From NCBI GenBank assembly GCA_002699125.1, contig PABI01000131.1:1-57305 (forward strand): a stretch of 57,305 nt of DNA. The letters run 5' to 3'. Under the pieces are notes generated by a model. The model was not told the origin of the DNA. It did not search any database and saw only the letters and a program-made list of their open reading frames with translations. The translations under genes and the position numbers were made by a program. How positions within the stretch are numbered: the first letter of the stretch is position 1; each line of letters begins with the position of its first letter. Positions 1 through 7,353 of the stretch are shown here, in pieces. This DNA is from Anaerolineaceae bacterium (GTDB lineage Bacteria > Chloroflexota > Anaerolineae > Promineifilales > Promineifilaceae).

Positions 1-81
1 ATTCTTGGTTTGCTTTTTTCATACGTGAATTGTAGCCAATTTCTGGCTTGACAACTCACAAAATAGCTTAACTTGTAACTG

Positions 82-438
82 ATGGCCTTAGGATCAACAT
101 TGTTAAAATCTTACAGCATTGGTTATTTGTTAATGATTTTTGTGTTGTTTCTGCTAATCTCACTCGCGATGGCTCATGATGATGGGCTAACTATCAAAAT
201 AGAAGATGGCGTAATTTCAGGCCCGCCCCCCTTTGGATTTAGACAGACAGAGTTTACGTTAGCTGATATTGATAAACGTCGTACTAAGACTCAATCTTTG
301 TGGAACAAATTGAATGGACAAACAATTGTTTATGCTAAGAACGGTCAGAAAATCCAGATTAATCACAATGCCTTTGATAAGGCAAAACGAAAAGAAATTT
401 TAGGGACTCTCAAACTGAACGAATATCCAAAAATATAA
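82..438 (+). CDS. Small membrane-anchored protein of unknown function
   Basis: I do not recognise a family with certainty. The 118-residue product has a strongly hydrophobic segment at about residues 10-31 (anchor or uncleaved signal). A soluble part of about 85 residues follows, with short beta-like strands and a basic C-terminal helix; its pattern (TLADIDKRR, GQTIVYAKNGQKIQI, then a helix) loosely recalls bacterial PH-like domains, which is inference. The base composition is AT-rich compared with what follows, and no ACGGCCGT octamer occurs. The stop lies 3 bases before the next ATG, so the two genes are probably co-transcribed and perhaps translationally coupled; the second has no clear ribosome binding site of its own. 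Confidence 0.6.
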   Translation: MALGSTLLKSYSIGYLLMIFVLFLLISLAMAHDDGLTIKIEDGVISGPPPFGFRQTEFTLADIDKRRTKTQSLWNKLNGQTIVYAKNGQKIQINHNAFDKAKRKEILGTLKLNEYPKI

Positions 439-441
439 ACC

Positions 442-1260
442 ATGCCTAGAGAACGAATTGACCGTCTTTATTTTGTCACCGCCTCCGAGAATAAATTCAA
501 TGATTACCAGTTTTTGCTGGGCAAGTTTGCCGATTTGCGCTGGGCCAAGCTGAACGTGGAAGACCCGGTCACCAACGACCTGTCCATCCTCATCCGGCGC
601 AAGGTGGAGCTGGTGAAGCCGCAGCTGCCGTACCTGCCATTTTTGGTAGAGCAAACCAACCTGCTCATCAAGGCATGGAGCGATTTACCGGGCAACGTCA
701 CCAGCCTGTTCATCGAGGGCGTAGGCGTGGATGGCATATGCAAGATGTTGCAAACATTCGACAACAAGGCGGCGCGAGTGATTACCGACATGGCGTACCA
801 TTCGCCGGAAGGACAGGTGATGGTGTTTCGCGGTGAGCTTACCGGGGTTATTGCCCCTGAGCCGCGCGGCAACCAGATTTTTGGCTGGGACGCCATCTTC
901 ATCCCCGACGGGCACGACCGTACCTTTGCCCAAATGACGATGGAGCAGCGCAACAGTATCTCCACGCGGAAGCTGGCGGTGGCCGAATTTTATACGGCCG
1001 TTCTCCAAGAAGAACGCGCCGACACCCTCCTGCAAAATCGCATCCGCCTCAAAGAATTGATGGTGCGCTACTTCAACAAAGAAGAACTGGAAGACCTCCT
1101 CTTTAACCTGGGCATCGACAAAGATGAACTGCCTAATGCGACCAAGCCGGAACTGGCCAAAGAGATCATCCTCTACTGCGAGCGGCACGACAAGCTCGAA
1201 CGCCTGCTAGAAATCTGCCGCGAGCAGCGCCCCCACGCCGAATGGCCTGAAGAGTTGTAA
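442..1260 (+). CDS. HAM1/RdgB-family nucleotide pyrophosphatase fused to a C-terminal effector-associated (death-like) domain
   Basis: Residues about 7-190 match the HAM1/RdgB fold. The N-terminal strand and nucleotide loop read FVTASENKFNDYQ, comparable to the family TxNxxK, and the late block reads GWDAIFIPDGHDRTFAQM followed by RNSISTRKLAV, the counterpart of the family's YDPIFxPxG...TFAEM...N.SHR. Family members hydrolyse (d)ITP/XTP to the monophosphate. Residues about 195-272 are an extra all-alpha module (RLKELMVRYFNKEELEDLLF, LGIDKDELP, ELAKEIILYCERHDKLERLL, ICREQRPHAEW). It resembles effector-associated domains that recruit partners in Chloroflexota and cyanobacterial conflict systems. 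Normal RdgB is about 200 residues, so the tail is added. The first strand has TASENK rather than TGNxxK, so activity may be altered. The HAM1 call is firm, the tail call moderate. Confidence 0.8.
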   Translation: MPRERIDRLYFVTASENKFNDYQFLLGKFADLRWAKLNVEDPVTNDLSILIRRKVELVKPQLPYLPFLVEQTNLLIKAWSDLPGNVTSLFIEGVGVDGICKMLQTFDNKAARVITDMAYHSPEGQVMVFRGELTGVIAPEPRGNQIFGWDAIFIPDGHDRTFAQMTMEQRNSISTRKLAVAEFYTAVLQEERADTLLQNRIRLKELMVRYFNKEELEDLLFNLGIDKDELPNATKPELAKEIILYCERHDKLERLLEICREQRPHAEWPEEL

Positions 1261-1342
1261 ACATCCACAGATTACGCAGGCTTGTGGTGAGCGCAGCCGA
1301 ACCATTACGCAGATTTTAAGTAGCTATACAGGTGCTCTATTA

Positions 1343-1975
1343 TTAGGTTCCATTGGCGCATACAACAATTTTTCCCGCTGTACCCGCAACTGACCCACCA
1401 TGACAGCCTGGACCATAGTTAGCTTCTGTTTCCCAAACAGGCAAAGTGGCCATGCTCCAGACAAAGATTTTTCGTTCCGGGCAGCGAATAGCCCCTTTTC
1501 CCATCGCTAGGCGTGAGCTGCCGTCTCGCCCAGGCTCCAAATCATCAGCTTCTCGCTTCAACCTGTAGACGATATCAACACCACCATGCCAGGTTTTTGG
1601 AACGACACTTACCCAAAATAGCTTGAGCTGATCTTGCTGGGCATGCCGGGTGGCAAAATAGGGAAACATCCCATCGCGTTCATAGGTAGTAAACTGATTT
1701 TGTTCCTTCTCCCCTGTGCCATCAGAATACCATTGAATGGGTTCCGCAAAGGTTTGGTCGAGTACGGCCGTATCACCCGTGTTATAAGCATCAAAAAATG
1801 CCAGTACCAAATCTGCCACTTTTTCTGGTTGGCATCCTTCAGGATAGCCACCAGTAGGGCCGATAATGACAACTTCTGGGGTGGGTACGACCGTTAGTTC
1901 CGCCGGTGCTGCATTTTCCTGGCCGCAAGCAGCCAGGAAAATGAGCAGGAACCCCAAGGGCCAGTTAATCCGCAT
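1343..1975 (-). CDS. Secreted lipoprotein, NTF2/SnoaL-like
   Basis: From the ATG at 1975 the protein has 210 residues; a TTG six codons upstream is the alternative start. It begins with a short lipoprotein signal, FLLIFLAACGQ, with a lipobox cysteine. After a Pro/Thr linker, the motif VADLVLAFFDAYNTGDTAVL and the following aromatic-rich strands look like an NTF2/SnoaL-like cone. The late cysteines (CPERK, GPGCHGG, VVCANG) may form disulfides. It overlaps the upstream cytochrome gene by 11 bases, so it is the last gene of the sigma/anti-sigma/cytochrome operon. No catalytic residues are obvious; a ligand-binding role outside the cell is inferred. Confidence 0.65.
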   Translation of the reverse strand: MRINWPLGFLLIFLAACGQENAAPAELTVVPTPEVVIIGPTGGYPEGCQPEKVADLVLAFFDAYNTGDTAVLDQTFAEPIQWYSDGTGEKEQNQFTTYERDGMFPYFATRHAQQDQLKLFWVSVVPKTWHGGVDIVYRLKREADDLEPGRDGSSRLAMGKGAIRCPERKIFVWSMATLPVWETEANYGPGCHGGSVAGTAGKIVVCANGT

Positions 1976-2837
1976 CGGTTTGTAAAAAGTCAACCAGCGT
2001 ATTAATTTCGGCTTCGCTTAGATGCAGGTTGGGCATTTGCGTGCCGGTTTTTAGGGCAGATGGATCGGCCAGCCACGCTTTGACATACTCCGGTGGACGC
2101 TTGACAAAGGTGATGTTCGGTCCAATCTGGAACATATTTTTTGCCATTGTGACGTTGTCGTTAGTGTGGCATTGGATGCAGCCTTTAGCCACAAATAGCG
2201 CCTCGCCCATTGCTTCCGGAGCAATGGCTGGGGCTAACGCCACCTCACTTTCTGCCAATACGGTTTGGGGCATCTGGGCATACAGGCCAAAGCCGGCCAG
2301 GCTCACCACGCCCAGCAGCACCGCCCCGGCCAGCCGCAATCGGTTGCGCTGGCGCGACCAGAAAAACAGGCAGAGGATTGTGCCCGCAGCGGCCGTCCAG
2401 CCCAGAATAAGCTGCCAGGGTACGGCCGTTTCCCCACCATTCTCCACACTGGCCACCGCAGCCGCTTCATTCACCATCAGCGACGGCATGGGATAGGCTC
2501 TGCCATAAGTTGAGATTCTCCAGCGCCACTCGCCCGCTTCCGGCAAGGTCAACATAGCCGCGTAAAAGCCTTCCACAGCATCATCTTCTGCCTGGACGTT
2601 CACGCGGGTGCCGCTGGTTTCATGCACGGCCGTCACCGCAGCATCCACCCCCGCTATCAGCGTTTGTCCGTGCCCGCGTACGGAAAACTCGATGGTGAAC
2701 GGCCGTTCTGCCACCACTTCTTCAGGCAGTTCAGACAACGTCACCGTAGCCCAACCACCCGCCCGCGCCAAACCAGCGTTGGCAAACAGAGCCATTATTA
2801 CCAATAAACCAATTACCAAAACCCATTTTTTACGCAT
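1965..2837 (-). CDS. Membrane-anchored c-type cytochrome with an N-terminal YtkA/FixH-like domain
   Basis: The start at 2837 is chosen because AAGGAG lies 7 bases upstream and a signal peptide follows directly (MRKKWVLVIGLLVIMALF). The mature part begins with an Ig-like beta domain of about 110 residues (PFTIEFSVRGHGQT, LPEAGEWRWRIST), similar to YtkA/FixH modules. Two transmembrane segments follow at about residues 140-200. The C-terminal cytochrome c domain binds heme by CIQCH, with a methionine ligand likely in GTQMPNLHLSEAEI. It would act on the outer face of the cytoplasmic membrane in electron transfer; partner unknown. It follows the anti-sigma gene after a 22-bp inverted repeat. Confidence 0.8.
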   Translation of the reverse strand: MRKKWVLVIGLLVIMALFANAGLARAGGWATVTLSELPEEVVAERPFTIEFSVRGHGQTLIAGVDAAVTAVHETSGTRVNVQAEDDAVEGFYAAMLTLPEAGEWRWRISTYGRAYPMPSLMVNEAAAVASVENGGETAVPWQLILGWTAAAGTILCLFFWSRQRNRLRLAGAVLLGVVSLAGFGLYAQMPQTVLAESEVALAPAIAPEAMGEALFVAKGCIQCHTNDNVTMAKNMFQIGPNITFVKRPPEYVKAWLADPSALKTGTQMPNLHLSEAEINTLVDFLQTDAD

Positions 2838-2853
2838 AACAAAACTCCTTCTT

Positions 2854-2908
2854 GTAGCCGCGGATTCTTTCCGCGTAAAGTAGTAGCGCGGAAAGAATCC
2901 GCGGCTAC
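2854..2908. repeat. Perfect 22-bp inverted repeat with 11-base loop
   Basis: The arms at 2854-2875 and 2887-2908 are exact reverse complements (each contains GCGGATTCTTTCCGCG or its complement). They sit between the anti-sigma stop codon and the cytochrome ribosome binding site. The hairpin lacks a T tract on either strand, so it is not a standard terminator. It could set the relative expression of the two genes or be a dispersed palindromic element. Confidence 0.85.
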
Positions 2909-2914
2909 GGCTCA

Positions 2915-3670
2915 TTACTCATCAGATGGTTCTACCGCTTGCAGCGATTCAGCAATTTGCAGCGCTTCTTCCAGGCTGCTGGCCCCTTCAAGCCGGTAGG
3001 TGACGCTCCCTTCCCACCAGATCAGCACATTCCCCGGCACAAACAACCATTCCTCAAGGGCGCTGTTTTGCAGCCGGAAATAGTGTGGACTGTTGAGCCA
3101 GAATGCCTGATTGCCATTTACCTCTGTCATTGTTGCAGTGTCGCTGCCTTTGTAGGCGTACTGGGCCACGTTGATCTGGTACAGGCTCAGGGCGATTTCT
3201 TGCGGATTGGCCTCGTCACGCCAGAGGAAGATGACGGCCGTATCCCACACCGGTTCCTCATGCAGCAGCACATCATCCGGCGGCGGCAGCTCCGCGGGCA
3301 GTTGCAGATTGGGATACTGCGCCACTGCTTCTTCCAGCGTAATCGGGTGCGTAAAGGCCGGCAGCTGCTCGCTCAGCAGCGGCGGGATTTCATCAACGGC
3401 CGCTTCTTCTCCCACAAAAATAGTGATGCCGCCGGCCCGCAAAATCTGCACCAGTGCGGCGCGCACGCCGGGCACCGCCAGCAAACTGGCGGCCAGCGTC
3501 AGCAAAACCAACGCCCAGGCCAGGCGTCTGCCTGGCTGCCATGCTTTTTTAGCTGGCGGGGTGAGCAACGGCCGTATCTTCCCGGCAATGCCCGGCGTTG
3601 GCGGATATTCAAACGCCGCGGCCCACTCCTGTATCTGCTTTTCGTACGAACTGTTTATCTCGTTCATCAT
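2915..3670 (-). CDS. Anti-sigma-factor-like membrane protein with DUF4367-type C-terminal region
   Basis: The 251-residue protein starts with about 50 cytoplasmic residues (WAAAFEYPPTPGIAGKIRP), then one transmembrane helix at about 50-72 (LAWALVLLTLAASLLAVPGV). An extracytoplasmic domain follows, with the motif PITLEEAVAQ near residue 110 and the ending VTYRLEGASSLEEALQIAES. This layout is that of transmembrane anti-sigma proteins with a DUF4367-like sensor domain. It lies 12 bases downstream of the ECF sigma gene on the same strand, which supports the pairing. There is no zinc-binding HxxxCxxC motif, so it is not a classical ZAS anti-sigma. A very similar C-terminal ending occurs in the protein at 7354-8541. 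The role is inferred. Confidence 0.7.
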   Translation of the reverse strand: MMNEINSSYEKQIQEWAAAFEYPPTPGIAGKIRPLLTPPAKKAWQPGRRLAWALVLLTLAASLLAVPGVRAALVQILRAGGITIFVGEEAAVDEIPPLLSEQLPAFTHPITLEEAVAQYPNLQLPAELPPPDDVLLHEEPVWDTAVIFLWRDEANPQEIALSLYQINVAQYAYKGSDTATMTEVNGNQAFWLNSPHYFRLQNSALEEWLFVPGNVLIWWEGSVTYRLEGASSLEEALQIAESLQAVEPSDE

Positions 3671-3682
3671 TTGCTCTTAAAT

Positions 3683-4261
3683 TTAGATGGCATCCTTCAA
3701 CTCAACATAATCCATTTCAATGATGCCTTTTAACTGCTGTAACGCCCGGTGCAGCCGCGACTTCACCGTTCCGGCTGGTATGTCCAGGGCTGCGGCCGTT
3801 TCTGCCTCGGACAGTTCCAAAAAGTAGCGCAGGTAAACCACTTCTTGCGCTTTGGGACGCAGCCGCTGCACCGCCTGCCACAGCAAGGTCGATTCCGCCC
3901 GGCTGATGTGTGTTGGTTCGGCAACCGGGTCTTGTTCCTGCCACCACCGCTTCATCATGGCCCAGTAGCGGGACAGGCTGCGCAGCCGGTTTTTGGCCTG
4001 GTTGCGGGTAATTTGCAGGAGCCACGGTTTAAACGGCCGTTCCACATCAAACGTGTCCAATGCCAAATACGCTCGCACAAATGCCTCCTGGGCCACATCC
4101 TCTGCCTCGGCAGGGTCGCGCAGCAGCAGATACGCCAGCCGGAACACAGCCTCTTGATGCTGGCGTACCAGCACCTCCCAGGCGGCTGCATCCTCCTGCC
4201 GAGCCTGCTTAATTAAAGTTGCCTCTGCGGTGGCGGTGTGTCTCGTTCCAGAACGTGCCAT
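3683..4261 (-). CDS. RNA polymerase ECF-type sigma factor
   Basis: The 192-residue protein has region 2 at about residues 28-95 (VFRLAYLLLRDPAEAEDVAQ, FVRAYLALDTF, KPWLLQITRNQAKNRLRS) and region 4 at about 130-182 (AVQRLRPKAQEVVYLRYFLE, LSEAETAAALDIPAGTVKSR, LHRALQQLKG), the standard ECF sigma layout. It would direct polymerase to stress-type promoters and is probably held by the anti-sigma-like protein encoded next. The start ATG has no strong ribosome binding site. The upstream region holds a long word-repeat hairpin (4313-4391). First gene of a four-gene minus-strand operon. Confidence 0.9.
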   Translation of the reverse strand: MARSGTRHTATAEATLIKQARQEDAAAWEVLVRQHQEAVFRLAYLLLRDPAEAEDVAQEAFVRAYLALDTFDVERPFKPWLLQITRNQAKNRLRSLSRYWAMMKRWWQEQDPVAEPTHISRAESTLLWQAVQRLRPKAQEVVYLRYFLELSEAETAAALDIPAGTVKSRLHRALQQLKGIIEMDYVELKDAI

Positions 4262-4312
4262 CTACTTACAATACACCGTTTCTGCCAATCGGTTCCATTT
4301 TGGATTAAAAGC

Positions 4313-4391
4313 AAAAAGCGAATCACGAATTTGACGAATGGACGAATGACACAAATATTTCTGAAAATTCGTCTCATTCGTTTATTCGTAC
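4313..4391. repeat. Word-repeat intergenic hairpin (GACGAAT family)
   Basis: The left arm has repeated ACGAATTTGACGAATGGACG-type words and the right arm their complements (AATTCGTCTCATTCGTTTAT). They can fold into a long imperfect hairpin between the divergent sigma and YcaQ genes. One of about a dozen such elements here, each made of a different word. Intergenic 4262-4521 holds no gene. Confidence 0.6.
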
Positions 4392-4521
4392 CATTTGTAT
4401 TCTGCTTTTCGTTACGAACGCTTGTTCTAAACCTGATTCCCACGTATAATCCGGCAACAAAAGGCTGACTACTTTTCTCAGCGCTCTCCGCGTCCTCCGC
4501 GGTTAATTTTAGGAGTAACCG

Positions 4522-5745
4522 ATGACTGCCCAACTAGCCCTCACCCGCCAGGATTTACGCCGATTGGCCATTACCCGTCAACATTTGGCTGTGCTTACGC
4601 CGGCTTCCATGCTCGATCTCGTTCGCGATTTGGGCTGTGTGCAGCTAGACCCCATTCGCGCCGTGGAGCGCACCCATCTGCTGGTGCTGTGGAGCCGCCT
4701 GGGTCAGTTTGATGTGGCCCAATTGAAGCAGCTGCGTTGGGAGGAAAAGGCGCTGTTTGAATATTGGGCCCACGCTGCCTCGATGGTACTCACTGAAGAA
4801 TATCCCGTTTTTTATTGGGGGATGCGCCACCGACGGGAAGACAAACGCCGTGCGGCCAAATACCAGAAATGGTTCGATGAGCATCCTGGCTTGATTGACC
4901 TCAAGGAGCACATCCTCGACCGGCTGCGCCAGGAGGGGCCGCTGTTTTCACGGGATATTGAAACGGAAGACGATTTGCGCTTTGAGTCGCGGTGGTCAAG
5001 CGGCCGTTTCGTGGGCTTCATCCTCGATTATTTGTGGACCAACGGAGAGATTGTCACGGTGGAGCGTGTGGGCAACCAGCGCAAGTGGGGCCTGGCCGAA
5101 CAGTTTTGGCCGGAGTGGACGCCGCAAGATGAGTGGACGGCCAAACAAACGTGCCGCTTTGCTGTACAAAAAGCCGTTCGGGCTTTGGGTGCGGCTACGC
5201 CCAAACAAATTAAGGTGCATTACACGCGCAACATGTATCCGGGGTTAACGGCCGTTCTCAAGCAACTCGTCAAAGAAGATATTCTCATCCCGGTGAAAAT
5301 TGATGATCTGCCCGATGACGACTACTATTTGCATGCCGAAGATTTACCGCTGCTGCGCCAGCTGCAAAACGGTGCCTGGCAGCCGCGCACCACGCTGCTC
5401 TCCCCTTTCGATAACCTCATTTGTGACCGGGACCGCACCGAAGCGCTGTGGGATTTCTTCTTCCGCATCGAAATTTACGTGCCCAAGGCCAAGCGGGAGT
5501 ACGGCTATTACGTCCTGCCCATTTTGCACGGTGATCGGCTGATCGGCCGTATTGACCCCAAAATGGACCGCAAAACCAAAACGCTGCACATCCACAACGT
5601 TTACGCCGAACCGGATGCGCCGAAATACAAAAAGACAGTGCGCGAGATTGGCCAGGCGGTGAGTTCCCTCGCTTCATTTTTGGGGGCAAAGCAAATCGAA
5701 TGGGGCAATGTGCCGTCTGGCTGGGAAGCACTCAAAGAAAAATAG
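4522..5745 (+). CDS. YcaQ/AlkZ-like winged-helix DNA glycosylase (HTH_42 family)
   Basis: The 407-residue length and pattern match the YcaQ/AlkZ family, which removes bulky or cross-linked alkyl bases from DNA. The N-terminal helix-turn-helix reads TRQDLRRLAITRQHLA. The catalytic segment LGCVQLDPIRAVERTHLLV carries the QxD motif (Q-L-D) characteristic of the YcaQ branch. Three winged-helix repeats follow; conserved family signatures include the region around LLSPFDNLICDRDRTEALWD and KMDRKTKTLHIHNVY. AGGAG stands 7 bases before the ATG. It is a single gene, convergent with the ATPase downstream. It carries one ACGGCCGT octamer, so it looks native. Confidence 0.85.
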   Translation: MTAQLALTRQDLRRLAITRQHLAVLTPASMLDLVRDLGCVQLDPIRAVERTHLLVLWSRLGQFDVAQLKQLRWEEKALFEYWAHAASMVLTEEYPVFYWGMRHRREDKRRAAKYQKWFDEHPGLIDLKEHILDRLRQEGPLFSRDIETEDDLRFESRWSSGRFVGFILDYLWTNGEIVTVERVGNQRKWGLAEQFWPEWTPQDEWTAKQTCRFAVQKAVRALGAATPKQIKVHYTRNMYPGLTAVLKQLVKEDILIPVKIDDLPDDDYYLHAEDLPLLRQLQNGAWQPRTTLLSPFDNLICDRDRTEALWDFFFRIEIYVPKAKREYGYYVLPILHGDRLIGRIDPKMDRKTKTLHIHNVYAEPDAPKYKKTVREIGQAVSSLASFLGAKQIEWGNVPSGWEALKEK

Positions 5746-5778
5746 GATGCGGATTAACGCCGATATAAATCAGCCTCA

Positions 5779-7041
5779 TCAGCGTTCGTCAGCGTCCTCA
5801 ACCCCTCGTTTATGAGTGGATAAATATTGGTGGGCTTTGTGCCCCGCCTGGCCAATGCGGGAAATGCAGCGGTCGATGCCCACGGCCGTTTTTACCTTAA
5901 TCGCCTCTGGAATACCCCGCGCTGCATGAATCGTAATCTTCATATGGGCCAGTGCCTCGCGTGACAGCTCGGCCGGGGCCGACGCGTTGCGCACCAGCAC
6001 GCCAATTCCCTGCTGCTCAATCAAATCAAACAGCGACACAAAGCGGATGATGGCGTTGTAATCGGTGCGCAAAATGTCCAGTGAGAAGTTATCCAGCAGC
6101 AAAATAAGCGGGTCACCCACTTGCCAAGGCAGAGTCTGGAAGAAGTTGGCCCACTCATTTTCCAGCAGCGGCGCGCGAACGGCCGTACCAAAATCCAGCC
6201 TTACAAACAAAACGTTTCCGATTTGCTGCTGCTGGTAAGCCAACTGCTCTTGCCGTTGGACGGGCAGTTTCTGTAGTCGGTTGAAAATCCCCCAGGCGGG
6301 TTCATCAGGCTGCACGATGGCATCGGCCGGACTGCCGGCGCGCAAATCGACGCCGCTGAATGTGTAGATGCGCGGCGCCACCAGCATTTCTTCCAGTTGG
6401 GTAAAACGGTGCTGGTTGGATGAGCCAATGACTAACAGCCCGTGCTGGGCCAAAAGCGGCAGCGTGGGCGCGTAGCCGGTCATCTCCACTTCATCGGCAA
6501 AGATGAGCCGCATCGGCTGCAATGTTTCCCGGATGAACGCAGCCCGATCGGTGGTGACCATGCGGTGCTCGCGCCGGTCCCAGGTGTAAAAATGCAGCAA
6601 GTCGGCCCACTTTTTCACCGACAGCAGGCTGATGGGCTTTCCGTTTAGGGTGCGCTTGCTGACGGTGTAATGGTAGCTGCCTTTGCGCATCACAGGCTGA
6701 ATGTTGTCTGGCAGGGCAAAAACGCGGCGCAGCACCGCATCCAGCACGTTGAGAAATGTCGTTTTGCCCGTGCCCGGTTTGCCGCAGATGATGAGTGGGG
6801 CCGGTGGGGGTGCAGACGGCCGTTCCCCATCCCCATTTTTCCCCACTGCCAACCGGGGCAGCCACCTGCTCCAATGATTCTTTTCTTCAACTGATGCATG
6901 GGAAGCTGGCACCGGCTGCTGCAAAAAGGTGACAATGTGGCCCAAAATTTCTTTGTGGCTCTCATCAAACCTGGTCGGATCGAGTCCGGCGGAAACGGCC
7001 GTTGCTTCAATTTCCCGCCATATGTCTGCTAAATCTTGCAC
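5779..7041 (-). CDS. P-loop ATPase, ZapE/AFG1-like
   Basis: With a GTG start at 7041 (AGGAG 13 bases upstream) the product has 420 residues; an in-frame ATG at 7164 would add 41 residues but runs through intergenic-looking sequence with two ACGGCCGT octamers. Walker A is ICGKPGTGKTTFLNVL. The Walker B-like strand is MRLIFADEVEMTG, followed by a sensor-like strand LLVIGSSNQHRFTQLEEML. The order and the TSN-like sensor recall ZapE/AFG1 ATPases, but the usual YGxVGxGKT is replaced, and the C-terminal part (LILLLDNFSLDILRTDYNAI) is unlike ZapE. It could be a separate AAA branch. It ends convergently with the YcaQ gene. Function unknown beyond nucleotide hydrolysis. Confidence 0.65.
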   Translation of the reverse strand: MQDLADIWREIEATAVSAGLDPTRFDESHKEILGHIVTFLQQPVPASHASVEEKNHWSRWLPRLAVGKNGDGERPSAPPPAPLIICGKPGTGKTTFLNVLDAVLRRVFALPDNIQPVMRKGSYHYTVSKRTLNGKPISLLSVKKWADLLHFYTWDRREHRMVTTDRAAFIRETLQPMRLIFADEVEMTGYAPTLPLLAQHGLLVIGSSNQHRFTQLEEMLVAPRIYTFSGVDLRAGSPADAIVQPDEPAWGIFNRLQKLPVQRQEQLAYQQQQIGNVLFVRLDFGTAVRAPLLENEWANFFQTLPWQVGDPLILLLDNFSLDILRTDYNAIIRFVSLFDLIEQQGIGVLVRNASAPAELSREALAHMKITIHAARGIPEAIKVKTAVGIDRCISRIGQAGHKAHQYLSTHKRGVEDADER

Positions 7042-7225
7042 AATCAGTCTGTTGCTCCTGTGTTTGCTGTGTCGAATTTTGATAATGGTATTGTGGCGCA
7101 GGATAGTGGGTGAAGCAAAGATAATCTGAATGCTGGATGAGAACGGCCGTTTCCCATCACACAACGGCCGTTTTTCGTGTCACAATCAAAAGAGTCGTGG
7201 TGTTTAGTAGGTTGAATTCATAAAA

Positions 7226-7294
7226 GCCACAGAGAAAAAAGAGTAAAGAATAGAGCAAAATACATTTCTCAAAAATCTCTGTGCTCTCTGTGGC
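7226..7294. repeat. Word-repeat hairpin upstream of secreted protein gene
   Basis: Exact 10-base arms GCCACAGAGA (7226-7235) and TCTCTGTGGC (7285-7294), with further partial pairing inside and an A-rich stretch after the right arm. It lies 60 bases before the next start codon. It could terminate minus-strand transcription or act as a leader structure; neither is shown. Confidence 0.65.
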
Positions 7295-7353
7295 AAAAAA
7301 AGACGTAAAACCATGACCTAATCGGGAGTCAACTATTTAACGGGAGTTAAATT

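Noticed and set aside
5779..7164. Upstream ATG at 7164 for the ATPase
   Set aside because: The extra 41 residues are not conserved-looking and cover a gap with two octamers; GTG 7041 has a ribosome binding site.
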